This document shows, one piece after another, positions 1-8,738 of a DNA stretch of 64,000 nt. The stretch's first letter is position 1. Each line of letters opens with the position of its first letter. The stretch covers positions 25,823 to 89,822 of the forward strand of contig CAXBMB010000005.1 of NCBI GenBank assembly GCA_963976695.1, in the 5' to 3' direction. The notes under the pieces are model-generated. The model did no database searches. It saw only the letters and a program-made list of their open reading frames with translations, and had not been told where the DNA came from. The DNA comes from CAXBMB01 sp963976695 (GTDB lineage: Bacteria > Pseudomonadota > Alphaproteobacteria > Kiloniellales > DSM-21159). The translations under genes were made by a program, and so were the position numbers.

Positions 1-653
1 CCGATAAAGCAGCCGTTGGCGACGGCGGCGGCGGGCTGTTCCAGCTTCCATAGGTATTGGCTGAGCCCGGCCACCGTGGCCGAGGGATTGACAATGTACT
101 CCGCGCCGTTCAGGGTCAGCGCGCGCCATCCCTCCGGGAAGTGCCGATCGTAACAGATATAGACTCCCAGCCGACAGTAAGCCGTGTCAAATACCGGCCA
201 ATTGGAGTTGCCGGGTTTGAAGAAGAATTTCTCATAGAAGCCGGCGACCTGGGGAATGTGGGTCTTGCGGTATTTACCCAGATAACGGCCATCGGCGTCG
301 ATGACCGCGGCGGTGTTGTAATAAACACCGGTGATGTCTTCTTCATAGATCGGAACCACGATCACCATGGAATACTTCTTAGCGTATTCCATCATCAGCT
401 GGGTGGTGGGCCCCTCCGGTATTTTCTCCGCCGCCCGATACCATTTCTTGTCCTGGCTGGGACAGAAATAGGGTTGGGTAAAGACTTCCTGAAAACACAA
501 CACATTGACAGCCTTGGTTCCGGCTTCCTCGATATAGGGAATGTGGGCTTCAATCATCGTCTGGCGAATTTCTTCCGGACTCTGGTCCGTGCTCGCCTTC
601 AAGCCGACCTGAATTAACCCGGATCGAACGATAGACGGTGCGCTGCTGGACAT
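1..653 (-). CDS. Nitrilase-family beta-ureidopropionase (3' end cut by the window edge)
   Basis: Carbon-nitrogen hydrolase that probably cleaves N-carbamoyl-beta-alanine to beta-alanine, CO2 and ammonia, the third step of reductive pyrimidine breakdown. About 217 codons are visible from ATG 653 and the frame runs off the left edge, so the C-terminus is missing. The nitrilase Glu-Lys-Cys triad is present: E56 in CFQE, K130 in KYRKTHIP, and C167 in ICYDRHFPEGWR. GGGAG at 661-665 lies seven bases upstream of the ATG. It is divergent from hydA, which makes the substrate of the preceding step. N-carbamoylputrescine amidase is a related alternative, but the neighbours favour ureidopropionase. An unrelated M20 enzyme at 12006 could do the same step. 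Confidence 0.85.
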   Translation of the reverse strand, partial: MSSSAPSIVRSGLIQVGLKASTDQSPEEIRQTMIEAHIPYIEEAGTKAVNVLCFQEVFTQPYFCPSQDKKWYRAAEKIPEGPTTQLMMEYAKKYSMVIVVPIYEEDITGVYYNTAAVIDADGRYLGKYRKTHIPQVAGFYEKFFFKPGNSNWPVFDTAYCRLGVYICYDRHFPEGWRALTLNGAEYIVNPSATVAGLSQYLWKLEQPAAAVANGCFI

Positions 654-850
654 GAAGGTGCTCCCTTGCTGTGGTTCCCAACCGATTGCGGATTGCTTGA
701 CAATTCAATTGCCGCCAACCGGGGTTCGCGGACGCCCCGGGTCGCACGCGCAGATCTCAAACCAGGATATTCATCTCGGGGCTCAATCTAGGCTTGCGGT
801 GAGGTTAAAAACATCCTCAGGTTGAACCGCTGGTTTGTTGGGCCCGGATC

Positions 851-910
851 TGTTGGACCGCTTGCTGGACCGCTTGCTGGACCGCCTGTTGGACCGCCTG
901 TTGGACCGAT
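851..910. repeat. 12-bp tandem repeat, five copies
   Basis: Five adjacent copies of TGYTGGACCGCY, differing only at the third and last positions; the fifth ends in AT. It lies in the noncoding leader between the divergent ureidopropionase and hydA genes. The length is a multiple of three, but no credible protein contains it. Confidence 0.9.
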
Positions 911-1180
911 CACCCCATCAGCCTATGCAGGGGTGTTTTGGCTGACAAGTTCTTTTCCGGCCGCAGCGGCTCCGTCTTTGCCGTCTGGGTACCCGGTGAT
1001 TTATGGCGGCGCGACAGCCACCGCCGCCGCCGGCGGCTCGGCGGTGCAACCGACACTTAAAAATCAGCTCGCAAAAAAAATCAACCCGAGGAGCAGGACG
1101 CGCGCCGTGGAAGATCGGAAATTCCACAAGACAATTCTTCCATAACAAGGGTAGCCTTGACCAAGGATTTGCGGTTAAAT

Positions 1181-1196
1181 TTGACCAATTGGACAA
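1181..1196. promoter_or_regulatory. RutR-like operator upstream of hydA
   Basis: TTGACCAATTGGACAA matches the known E. coli RutR palindrome TTGACCANNTGGTCAA at all defined positions except one. It sits 147 bases before the hydA start. A rutR gene lies at 16111 with a second such site beside it. A partial copy (TTGACCAAGG) occurs at 1158-1167. Function is inferred from sequence match and context. Confidence 0.7.
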
Positions 1197-1342
1197 GAAA
1201 GATCGCTCGACCCGATTTTTCCGCCGCCTGTTCTCGCCTTTTTCTTTCAAGGGCTGCGCCACGGCCCGAGAACTGTGCGGGATGGCTTCCAGAAATGGGA
1301 GAGGAAAATCAGGTCGAAAGCATCGACAAACAGGAGGTGATC

Positions 1343-2797
1343 ATGGCTTTGCTGGTGAGAGGCGGAACGGTTGTAACCGCCGACCAAACATACCGCGCGG
1401 ACATTTTAACGGAAGAAGGGCGCATCGTCGCCATCGGCGAAAGCCTGGAAGCGCCGAGCGGCGCTGACGTTGTCGACGCGGGCGGCTGCTATGTGATGCC
1501 GGGCGGCATTGATCCCCATACCCATATGGAACTGCCCTTCATGGGCACCGTGGCGTCGGAAGATTTCTTTTCCGGCACCACAGCCGGCGCAGTGGGCGGC
1601 ACCACCAGCATCATTGATTTCGTCATTCCCAGCCCGCAGGAAAACATTCTCGACGCCTACAAGAAATGGCGCGGCTGGGCGGAAAAATCCGCCACCGACT
1701 ATTCCCTGCACGTCGCCATCACCTGGTGGGACGACACCGTCCACCGCGACATGAAAATCCTGACCGAGGAACACGGCGTCAACTCCTTCAAGCATTTCAT
1801 GGCCTACAAGGGCGCCATCATGGCGGAAGACGAAACCCTGGTGAATTCCTTTGGCCGGGCGCGCGAATTGGGGGCGATCTGTACGGTTCACGCGGAAAAC
1901 GGCGAATTGGTTTTCCACCTGCAACAGGAAATGCTGAAAAAGGGCATCACCGGGCCGGAAGGTCACCCGCTTTCCCGCCCACCGGAAGTCGAAGGCGAAG
2001 CGGCCAACCGCGCTATCCGGGTTGCCCAGGTGATGGATGTGCCGATTTACATCGTCCACAACTCCTGCAAGGACTCTTTGGAAGCCATCACCCGGGCTCG
2101 CAATGAAGGACAGCGGGTCTATGGCGAAGTGCTGGCCGGCCACCTTTTGGTAAACGATGAGGTTTACCGCAACAAGGACTGGGATTTTGCCGCCGCGCAC
2201 GTCATGTCGCCGCCCTTCCGGCCACGGGAAAACCAGGAAGCGCTCTGGCGTGGCCTGCAGGCCGGAATGCTGCAGACCACGGCCACCGATCACTGTTGCT
2301 TCTGCGCCGATCAAAAGCGGGCGGGCCACAACAACTTCACGCAGATCCCCAACGGCACCGGCGGCGTTGAAGACCGCATGCACGTGCTTTGGCATCATGG
2401 GGTTGGCAAAGGCCGCTTGACCATGAACGAGTTCGTCGCCATCACCTCGACCAACGCGGCCAAGATCTTCAACATCTATCCGCGCAAAGGATCAATCTCG
2501 ATCGGCGCGGACGCCGACCTGGTGGTTTGGGACCCGGAAAAGCACCGGACCATCTCTAAGGACACCCACCACCAGAACGTGGACTTCAATATCTTTGAGG
2601 GCATGGAGGTCAAGGGGATCAACGTCAAGACCATCAGCCAGGGAAAGCTGGTCTATGACGACGGCGACGTCCGCGCGGTGCGCGGCGCCGGGCGCTATAT
2701 CGATCGGCCCTGCTTTGCCGACTACTACAACGCCATTCATCGAAAAGCGGCGGAAAAAACGCCCGAGGCCGTCGACCGCGCCAGCGCGGCTGAATAG
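1343..2797 (+). CDS. hydA: Dihydropyrimidinase (D-hydantoinase)
   Basis: Zinc amidohydrolase that opens dihydrouracil or dihydrothymine to the N-carbamoyl-beta-amino acid. The 484-residue length is typical. Metal-binding H59 and H61 lie in DPHTH, the likely carboxylated lysine is K156 in FMAYKG, and later metal ligands fit CTVHAENG and IVHNSC. The start at 1343 is chosen because AGGAGG at 1332-1337 precedes it; an in-frame extension to 1157 has no ribosome site and noncoding character. A strong terminator follows at 2903. The divergent neighbour performs the next step, and a RutR-like box upstream suggests pyrimidine-responsive control. Confidence 0.95.
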   Translation: MALLVRGGTVVTADQTYRADILTEEGRIVAIGESLEAPSGADVVDAGGCYVMPGGIDPHTHMELPFMGTVASEDFFSGTTAGAVGGTTSIIDFVIPSPQENILDAYKKWRGWAEKSATDYSLHVAITWWDDTVHRDMKILTEEHGVNSFKHFMAYKGAIMAEDETLVNSFGRARELGAICTVHAENGELVFHLQQEMLKKGITGPEGHPLSRPPEVEGEAANRAIRVAQVMDVPIYIVHNSCKDSLEAITRARNEGQRVYGEVLAGHLLVNDEVYRNKDWDFAAAHVMSPPFRPRENQEALWRGLQAGMLQTTATDHCCFCADQKRAGHNNFTQIPNGTGGVEDRMHVLWHHGVGKGRLTMNEFVAITSTNAAKIFNIYPRKGSISIGADADLVVWDPEKHRTISKDTHHQNVDFNIFEGMEVKGINVKTISQGKLVYDDGDVRAVRGAGRYIDRPCFADYYNAIHRKAAEKTPEAVDRASAAE

Positions 2798-2821
2798 AAG
2801 GAGACCGCGCCAGCGCGGCTG
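2774..2821. repeat. 19-bp direct repeat across the hydA stop codon
   Basis: GACCGCGCCAGCGCGGCTG occurs at 2774-2792, inside the last hydA codons, and again exactly at 2803-2821 just after the stop. Each copy contains a CCGCGCCAGCGCGG hairpin. It looks like a local duplication of the gene end. Confidence 0.85.
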
Positions 2822-2902
2822 CATAAAACAGCCCGAGATCGCGCGCCAAAACCTGGGACAGCCCCTGGAGCCAAGGCGTCTGCCCGAGTGGCCCTGCCGA
2901 AC

Positions 2903-2937
2903 AAACCCCGCTGAATTTTCGGCGGGGTTTGCTTTTT
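2903..2937 (+). terminator. Rho-independent terminator after hydA
   Basis: AAACCCCGC (2903-2911) pairs with GCGGGGTTT (2922-2930), followed by a T-rich tract. It lies between hydA and the convergent protease gene. The A-rich left arm means it may act for both directions. Confidence 0.8.
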
Positions 2938-2994
2938 CCGCTTTTGCGCCGCCCGCGGGCCGGCCAGACGGATCGCGCGGCCATCGACCCGCTA

Positions 2995-4062
2995 CTACCA
3001 GAGCATGACGGCGCTTTGCCCGACAGCGACGGCTGAATAGAGCCGCAAGCGCAGCACGTAGTCTCCGCCTCTAAACAGTCGCTGTTCAATCTTGGCGTTA
3101 AAGGCGGTCCCGCTGTCATCGTCGCCGGCCAGGAAGCGCTGCTGTCCGGAAATTCTTTCAAACAGCACCATGACCGTATCGGCGGCGCCGAAAGTTTGGA
3201 TCACAAAGTCCCGGCTGAGGGTGGGGGAAATCGTAAAGTTCAATTGCTGACCGGCGGTCAGGTCAATCGGCTGCGATTCAAAGGGGCGGAGTTCGGGAAT
3301 TTGCACGGTCGGTTGCAGGGCGGGATAGAATTTCTTCACTTCCGCGATATCGACCTCGGACAGACCGGGAGCCGGAATAAGCGGCTCATTCTGATAGCGG
3401 CTGGGCTGGCGTATCACCCCCGCCGGAAAGCGGTAATGCATGACCGAATTGGGGTCCCAACTCGAACCATCAACCTGCTGGGCTGGAATCTTGCGCAAGA
3501 TATTCCAGGTGATCTTGTCTTCGGTCCAGTTGTTCGGCGGGCCGCTGAATTCAGAGATCACCGCCGCTTGGTCCCAGACGATGCCCGCGTTGGGGTTCTG
3601 GTGCTCGTGCGGAAAGCCCAAGGTGTGGCCGATTTCATGCAGCGCCGTGTCGCGGCCGTAGCTGGTGGTCAGGTCCCACCCGAAATTCATCGTCCGCTGG
3701 GTGATGTCGGACACCAGGAGTACGTCCCGCCCGACATAGGACCAGGACCCCCCGGGTTCGAAGCCGATCCGCACCTCGGCCTCTTCGGGGTCCTGTACCT
3801 GCGTGAACGTCAGGCCAAGGCCCAAATCTTTCCAGGTTTGAAAGGCCGCGCTGACTGCGTCCTCCTGGGCCTGTCCGCCGCGCCATTGCACCGGATCGCG
3901 CAGAAAGCAGTAGCGCAGCATGGTGCCGTTGACCCATTTTTTCTCAATATAGCGTATGAGCGATTCCCGACCGGGAGCCAGGCCGACTGGCAGCGCCCGC
4001 TCGGGCATTCTTGGAAGTTCGCAAAGCGCGTGTGCGTCGCTTTTTGTTGCTTTGGTCGCCAT
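2995..4062 (-). CDS. M12A (astacin-like) zinc metalloprotease with C-terminal PPC-like domain
   Basis: A 355-residue protease. The zinc site HEIGHTLGFPHEHQ, a downstream Met-turn-like SVMHYRF, and the overall order fit the astacin/M12A group. The region after about residue 260 resembles the beta-sandwich PPC domain found at the end of many secreted bacterial proteases. ATG 4062 is chosen for the GGAGGG ribosome site just upstream; a longer frame to 4188 is Arg/Gly-rich and unlikely. No clear signal peptide is visible at this start, which is odd for a family usually exported. It is convergent with hydA and functionally unrelated to the pyrimidine genes. The substrate is unknown. Confidence 0.8.
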   Translation of the reverse strand: MATKATKSDAHALCELPRMPERALPVGLAPGRESLIRYIEKKWVNGTMLRYCFLRDPVQWRGGQAQEDAVSAAFQTWKDLGLGLTFTQVQDPEEAEVRIGFEPGGSWSYVGRDVLLVSDITQRTMNFGWDLTTSYGRDTALHEIGHTLGFPHEHQNPNAGIVWDQAAVISEFSGPPNNWTEDKITWNILRKIPAQQVDGSSWDPNSVMHYRFPAGVIRQPSRYQNEPLIPAPGLSEVDIAEVKKFYPALQPTVQIPELRPFESQPIDLTAGQQLNFTISPTLSRDFVIQTFGAADTVMVLFERISGQQRFLAGDDDSGTAFNAKIEQRLFRGGDYVLRLRLYSAVAVGQSAVMLW

Positions 4063-4254
4063 GATACCCTCCGCGACAGCAAAAAAGCCTCTTCCGCCCC
4101 GCCCCCGTCCCCTTTTCCGCTGCGCGGGGCGTTCATCCCCTATCCTTGTGCGCAGGTTAGTGAACGCAGAACCGACCACCACTCCCAAATGGGAGAGCGG
4201 CGGCCCGACTTGGAAACAAGCGCTTGGCGCTTCGGCTGCCGCGTCAAGTCCGCC

Positions 4255-5799
4255 CTAATCGAGCGCCGCCAACTCGCTGGCTGCGACGGTTCGCGGCTTT
4301 CGCAGCAGCAGCACAAGCGGCGTCGACAGCAGCATCGCCCACATGATGAAAATGAAGTCGTTGAGATAGGCGATGGTCGCGGCCTGCCGGGTCACCTCAC
4401 CGTTGAGCGCCACCACGCCAGCCGTGGTGTTCCAATTCCACAGCTGCGGCAGCCAGGGGGGATAGAGCCCGTCGCGGAAGGGCGTCAGGACAGCGGCCAG
4501 GGCGGAATGGTTCACCTGGGTATTCTGGGCAAGGAGCGTGATCACGATCGAAATGCCGATGCTGCTGCCGATGTTGCGCATCAGGCTAAACATCGCCGTG
4601 CCCTCGTTGCGAAAGTGCGGCGAGAGGGTCGAGAAGGTTACGGTGCTCAACGGCACGAACAGAAAGCCGAGTCCAAACCCCTGAGTAACGCCGGTCCAGA
4701 CGATGGTCGAAACCGACACCTCGGTGGTGAAGGCCGCCATTTCCCACAGCGAATATGCGGTCAAACCGATTCCGAACAAGATCAGCAGTCGGATGTCCAC
4801 CCTGCCGATCAAGCGGCCAACCAGGATCATCGAGATCATGGTGCCCACCCCACGCGGCGCGAGCAACAGACCGGTGGTCATCACCGGATAACCCATCAGG
4901 TTCTGCAAGAAGGGCGGCAGCAGCGCGAGGGTGGCCAGCAGAACCACGCCGACCATGAAGATGAGCAGCAGCCCGGCCACCAGGTTGCGGTCCTTGAACA
5001 GGCCCGGTTCGAGAAAGGGGCTCTTGGCGGTGAACATCTGCACTAGGAACAGGTAGAAGAACAGCAGCGCCAGCACGGCCTCGACCAGAATCTCGGTCGA
5101 GGAAAACCAGTCTTGGGACTCGCCACGGTCAAGCATCAATTGCAGCGAGCCAAGGGCAAGGCTGAGCAGCCCGAAGCCAAGGAAATCGAAGCGGCGGCTG
5201 ACGTTACGCACAGTCTCCGGCACAAACGCCAGGATGCCGAAAAGCGCCAAGATGCCGAACGGCAGATTGATGTAGAACACCCACCGCCAGCTGTAATACT
5301 CGGTTAGATAGCCGCCGAGCGTCGGGCCGAGAATCGGGCCGACCATCACGCCCATTCCCCACATCGCCATGGCCGACCCATGCTTCTCGCGCGGGTAGGT
5401 ATCGAGCAATACCGCTTGTGAAAGTGGCACCAACCCGGCGCCGAAGGCGCCTTGCAACAACCGAAACCCGACAATCTGGGTTAACGACTGCGCCGCGCCG
5501 CTCAACATCGAGGCGACGGTAAAGCCGATCACCATAATCGCAAACAGGCGCTTGCGCCCGAGGCGCGCGGCCAACACCCCGGTTACCGGGGTCATCACCG
5601 CGGCGGAAACGATATAGGAGGTCAGCACCCAGGAGATCTGATCCTGGGTCGCCGACATACTCCCCTGCATGTGCGGCAGCGCCACATTGGCGATGGTGAT
5701 GTCCAGGGTCTGCATGATCGTCGCCAGCATAATCGACGCGGTGATCAAACCTCGATCCAGCGGGGTACTCGCGGCCGCGCCCGTGCGCGCCGCAGTCAA
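4255..5799 (-). CDS. emrB: DHA2-family MFS drug efflux permease (EmrB-like)
   Basis: A 514-residue inner-membrane proton antiporter of the 14-helix DHA2 type. The N-terminal LDITIANVALPHMQ and the motif LAARLGRKRLF are characteristic. The start is TTG at 5799, overlapping the emrA stop as TTGA, so translation is probably coupled. With the adaptor encoded upstream it should form an EmrAB-type pump for lipophilic drugs or bile-like compounds. It is the last gene of the marR-emrA-emrB operon; no outer-membrane channel is encoded beside it. The actual substrate cannot be read from sequence. Confidence 0.9.
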   Translation of the reverse strand: MTAARTGAAASTPLDRGLITASIMLATIMQTLDITIANVALPHMQGSMSATQDQISWVLTSYIVSAAVMTPVTGVLAARLGRKRLFAIMVIGFTVASMLSGAAQSLTQIVGFRLLQGAFGAGLVPLSQAVLLDTYPREKHGSAMAMWGMGVMVGPILGPTLGGYLTEYYSWRWVFYINLPFGILALFGILAFVPETVRNVSRRFDFLGFGLLSLALGSLQLMLDRGESQDWFSSTEILVEAVLALLFFYLFLVQMFTAKSPFLEPGLFKDRNLVAGLLLIFMVGVVLLATLALLPPFLQNLMGYPVMTTGLLLAPRGVGTMISMILVGRLIGRVDIRLLILFGIGLTAYSLWEMAAFTTEVSVSTIVWTGVTQGFGLGFLFVPLSTVTFSTLSPHFRNEGTAMFSLMRNIGSSIGISIVITLLAQNTQVNHSALAAVLTPFRDGLYPPWLPQLWNWNTTAGVVALNGEVTRQAATIAYLNDFIFIMWAMLLSTPLVLLLRKPRTVAASELAALD

Positions 5800-7016
5800 C
5801 GCTTGCTCTCCGCCTCGGCAACCAGCGCCGTGGAGGGATTGCCGATCCAGGAAAACGCGACCTGAAGGAAGTCGGATAAGGTGCGGCGATTGCCGGTTTC
5901 CAGCTCGACGCTGGTGCTCATGCCGACACGCAAAACCGGGTCATCACCATCGGTCTTCACAGCGATTCGCACCGGAATGCGCTGCACCACCTTGACCCAG
6001 TTGCCGGTGGCGTTCTGCGGTGGGATCACCGAAAACTCCGCGCCGGTCGCCTGGCTGATACTCTCGACCGAGCCCTGCCACCGCCGGTTGGGATAGGTAT
6101 CGACGCGGACCACCACCGCCTGGCCGGGCTTGGCGTAGGTCAACTCGGTTTCCTTGAAGTTGGCTTCTATCCACACGCCGCTGTCGGCGACCAGGCTCAT
6201 CACCGGACTGCTGAACGCGGCCTTGCCAACCACCTGCTGGCCGATCTGCGGCGTATTGCTGGCGATGCCGGCAAAGGGCGCCCGCACCACGGTCCGCTCC
6301 AGGTCCAGGGTGGCACGGTCCCGAATTGCCAAAGCTTCAAGATAGTTTGGATGACGGGCGATTGGAATATCCGGGTCACCGGCCAATTGCGCGCTGATTT
6401 GCGCCATTTCCTGTTCGACCACGCGGATACGGCGGCGCGCCACGTTGAGGTCGTGCTCGGTGGAATCGAACTTGCTGCGCGAGACCGTGCTGGTTGCCAG
6501 CAACTTGGCCTGACGTTCGAACTCCTTCTTGGAAAAATCGACGTTCAGCCGGGCCAGCGCCAGCTCTTCCTGCTTTTGCCGGTAGGCGGCCTTTAGACCC
6601 AGAATCTCGTCGCGGACGCCGGCCAGCCGGGCGTCGGACTCCGCCAGGGTGATGCGATAGGGCCGGTCATCGATGCGGAACAGCACATCGCCCACGTTAA
6701 CCCGCTGATTTTCACGCACCGCCACCTGGTCGATCAAACCGGAGACCTCGGCGGCGACCATCACCTTGTCGGCCTTCACATAGGCATTTTCGGTGCTGAC
6801 GTAGCGACCGCCGGTAAAATAGAAATAGCCGCCGACGACGGCGACCGCCAGGGGACCGATCAGCATCAGGCTGCGCCGCAACCAGCGTCGGCCCGGCGTG
6901 GCCCGGTCGCTTTCCGGCGCGGGGTCGGCGGCGGTAGGTGGCGCGGGCGGCGTTTCGCCCTGGCCGGCGGCATTGCCTGACTGATCAGCTGTTGCCTGTT
7001 GCATTCGAAAATTCAT
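5796..7016 (-). CDS. emrA: HlyD/EmrA-family membrane fusion protein
   Basis: Periplasmic adaptor for the EmrB-like pump. After a Pro/Ala-rich N-terminus there is one membrane helix (LMLIGPLAVAVVGGYFYF), a biotinyl-lipoyl-like segment starting GGRYVSTENAYVKADKV, a coiled-coil hairpin and a beta-barrel region. I chose ATG 7016, which gives 406 residues and overlaps the marR end by 32 bases. ATG 7004 or an upstream start at 7058 are possible, and none has a strong ribosome site. The gene overlaps both neighbours, supporting one transcript under MarR control. Confidence 0.87.
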   Translation of the reverse strand: MNFRMQQATADQSGNAAGQGETPPAPPTAADPAPESDRATPGRRWLRRSLMLIGPLAVAVVGGYFYFTGGRYVSTENAYVKADKVMVAAEVSGLIDQVAVRENQRVNVGDVLFRIDDRPYRITLAESDARLAGVRDEILGLKAAYRQKQEELALARLNVDFSKKEFERQAKLLATSTVSRSKFDSTEHDLNVARRRIRVVEQEMAQISAQLAGDPDIPIARHPNYLEALAIRDRATLDLERTVVRAPFAGIASNTPQIGQQVVGKAAFSSPVMSLVADSGVWIEANFKETELTYAKPGQAVVVRVDTYPNRRWQGSVESISQATGAEFSVIPPQNATGNWVKVVQRIPVRIAVKTDGDDPVLRVGMSTSVELETGNRRTLSDFLQVAFSWIGNPSTALVAEAESKR

Positions 7017-7476
7017 CCTTTGGCTTTGCGCTGGCGGCGACACGGTTTTCTGCCTCAACCAGATTTTGTCTCATCCGATGTAGCGTCTCGATCAGCACCT
7101 TCCGACTTTCTTGCGAAAGTCCGACCAACGCATCTTCGCGGGTTTGCTCGGCAAGCGCCCACATGCGCGCGAGCAGCGGTTCGGCTTCGGGGGTCAGATA
7201 CAGATTCACGGCCCGACGGTCGGCGGGATCGGGCCTGCGGGCCACCAGGCCGGCTTCCTGCAGGCGGTCGATCAGGCGGGCCAGCGTAATCGGCTGAACC
7301 TCCAGACTTTCAGCCAGTGTGACTTGATTGACGCCTTCCTGACGCGACAGATAGGCCAGGGCCTGCCAGGTGGCCTGGGAGAGGCCGAGCTCCTGCGCCC
7401 GTCGATTAAAGTTCCGCCGCAGCAATCGCGCGACATCGTTCACCGAAAACCCAATGCTTTGATCCGGATTGCGCAT
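6985..7476 (-). CDS. MarR-family transcriptional regulator of the emr operon
   Basis: A 163-residue winged-helix protein. The recognition region (VTLAESLEVQPITLARLIDRLQ) and the wing motif RRPDPADRRAVNLYLT are typical of MarR. As first gene before emrA-emrB it is likely an autorepressor relieved by the pump's substrates. A near-consensus promoter and a TATAGCTATA palindrome lie immediately upstream. Confidence 0.88.
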   Translation of the reverse strand: MRNPDQSIGFSVNDVARLLRRNFNRRAQELGLSQATWQALAYLSRQEGVNQVTLAESLEVQPITLARLIDRLQEAGLVARRPDPADRRAVNLYLTPEAEPLLARMWALAEQTREDALVGLSQESRKVLIETLHRMRQNLVEAENRVAASAKPKDEFSNATGNS

Positions 7477-7499
7477 ACCAGTCCTGTCGGTGGTAGGTT

Positions 7500-7509
7500 T
7501 ATAGCTATA
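7500..7509. promoter_or_regulatory. Palindrome, candidate MarR operator
   Basis: TATAGCTATA is a perfect 10-bp palindrome just downstream of the predicted -10 element and 24 bases before the marR start codon. This is a common place for MarR autorepression. Binding is inferred only from position and symmetry. Confidence 0.45.
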
Positions 7510-7524
7510 TAATAAGTAATGTAT

Positions 7525-7552
7525 ATTATATGTAGGACCTCTAAATTTTCAA
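7525..7552 (-). promoter_or_regulatory. Sigma-70-type promoter of the marR-emrA-emrB operon
   Basis: Read on the minus strand, TTGAAA (7552-7547) and TATAAT (7530-7525) are separated by 16 bases. This is one of the closest consensus promoters in the window and points at marR. Confidence 0.7.
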
Positions 7553-7569
7553 GGACGTAACCAGCGCAA

Positions 7570-7602
7570 AGAAAAAACCCCGCCGAGCTGTCGGCGGGGT
7601 TT
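7570..7602 (-). terminator. Rho-independent terminator after the ABC importer operon
   Basis: On the minus strand AAACCCCGCCGA pairs with TCGGCGGGGTTT around a four-base loop and runs into TTTTT. It follows the binding-protein gene ending at 7667 and insulates the marR promoter. Confidence 0.85.
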
Positions 7603-7666
7603 ATCGATAGGCTGGAACCGGCGCGCCCTGGATCTCTGGACGCCGGTCTCCGGTTCCGGATTTGGT

Positions 7667-8677
7667 CTACATCTTCTTGACACGGTCCCAGATCACCGAG
7701 GTCCAGGCGCCGGTTGGCTGCTTGGTGATCACCGGTGTGGAGGGGCTGGCGAGCAGCGTATCCACCGTGCGGGTGTAGGCCTCTTCACGCAAATAACCGA
7801 CCTCGCCCTTCGGTGCGAGCAACTTGGCCACTTCCCCCATCATGCGACGTTGATGCTTTTCGGTCTGTGCGCCGGTGGCGTCGTTGTCCAGTACGATGTC
7901 GGCGGCTTCATCGGAATTCGCACGGGCGTATTCCCAGCCCTTGTTGGTCGCCGCCACGAAACGGGCGATCTTGTCGACAAAGGCCGGGTCCTTCAGGTTG
8001 TCTTCCAGGACATAGAGGCCGTCCTCAAGGGTGGCGACGCCTTCATCTTCATAGGGAAAGACCGTCAGCTCGGCGGGCGTCAGGCCGGCATCCAGCACCT
8101 GCCAATACTCGTTGTAGGTCATGGTCGAGACACAGGCCGCCTGTTTCTGCAGCAGCGGATCGACGTTAAAGCCCTGCTTGAGCACGGTCACGCCATCGGC
8201 GCCGCCATCGGTGCTGTAGCCCAGCTTGCCCATCCAGGAGAGGAAGGGATATTCGTTGCCGAAGAACCAAACCCCCAAGGTTTTGCCGGGGAAGTCGCTG
8301 GGGGTCGTCACCCCCATGTCCTTGCGGCAGGTGAGCATCATGCCGGAGCGATCAAAGGTCTGCGCGACATTGACCAGAGGCACGCCCTTTTCTCGGCTGG
8401 CCAGCGCGGAAGGCATCCAGTCGACAATAATGTCGGCGCCGCCGCCGGCAATTACCTGAGCCGGGGCCACATCCGGGCCGCCGGGTCTAATGGTGACGTC
8501 CAGATCGGCGTCTTCATAAAACCCCTTGTCCTGGGCGACGTAATAGCCGGCGAACTGGGCCTGGGTGACCCATTTGAGCTGAACCGTGACCTTTTCAGCG
8601 GCCTGGGCCGTGGTGACGCCTAAGGACGCGGTCAGCGCCAGCAGGCCCGCGGCTCCCAACAACAGTGCTTTTTTCAT
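7667..8677 (-). CDS. NMT1/SsuA-like ABC transporter substrate-binding protein, probably for pyrimidines
   Basis: Periplasmic binding protein of 336 residues with a signal peptide ending near AQA|AE (residues 1-27) and the NMT1/THI5-like start VTVQLKWVTQAQFAGYYVAQDKG cut into two typical pieces (LKWVTQAQFAGYYVA). It is the last gene of an ATPase-permease-permease-SBP operon. NMT1-type proteins often bind thiamine precursors or other pyrimidines. I found no CTGAGA-type thiamine riboswitch in the leader, and the flanking genes degrade uracil-type pyrimidines, so pyrimidine import is the best inference. Hydroxymethylpyrimidine is the main alternative. Confidence 0.85.
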   Translation of the reverse strand: MKKALLLGAAGLLALTASLGVTTAQAAEKVTVQLKWVTQAQFAGYYVAQDKGFYEDADLDVTIRPGGPDVAPAQVIAGGGADIIVDWMPSALASREKGVPLVNVAQTFDRSGMMLTCRKDMGVTTPSDFPGKTLGVWFFGNEYPFLSWMGKLGYSTDGGADGVTVLKQGFNVDPLLQKQAACVSTMTYNEYWQVLDAGLTPAELTVFPYEDEGVATLEDGLYVLEDNLKDPAFVDKIARFVAATNKGWEYARANSDEAADIVLDNDATGAQTEKHQRRMMGEVAKLLAPKGEVGYLREEAYTRTVDTLLASPSTPVITKQPTGAWTSVIWDRVKKM

Positions 8678-8738
8678 TGATCTTTCTCCCTGTTATCCGT
8701 TCCACATTGTGCGGAACCTTTTATTTTCGATCACTTCG

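Larger units (their letters stand above)
654..1342. other. Divergent intergenic region between the ureidopropionase gene and hydA
   Basis: A 689-base spacer with no convincing gene. Short open frames here have poor coding character. It holds a 12-bp tandem repeat (851-910), an A-rich tract near 1073-1081, a RutR-like operator at 1181-1196 and the hydA ribosome binding site at 1332-1337. Promoters for both flanking genes must lie here, but I could not place convincing -35/-10 pairs. Confidence 0.6.

Noticed and set aside
697..708. TTGACAATTCAA as a RutR site for the ureidopropionase gene
   Set aside because: It lacks the GGTC half-site and the correct spacing, although it is partly symmetrical.
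822..1145. Short plus-strand frame containing the GPLAGPPVG-type repeat
   Set aside because: The repeat is a DNA tandem repeat in a control region; no ribosome site and no homologous features.
3196..5046. 616-codon open frame on the plus strand
   Set aside because: It is antisense to the M12A protease and emrB genes, both of which have clear family motifs. The protein is rich in His, Gln and Arg with no recognisable domain, as expected of antisense frames in GC-rich DNA.
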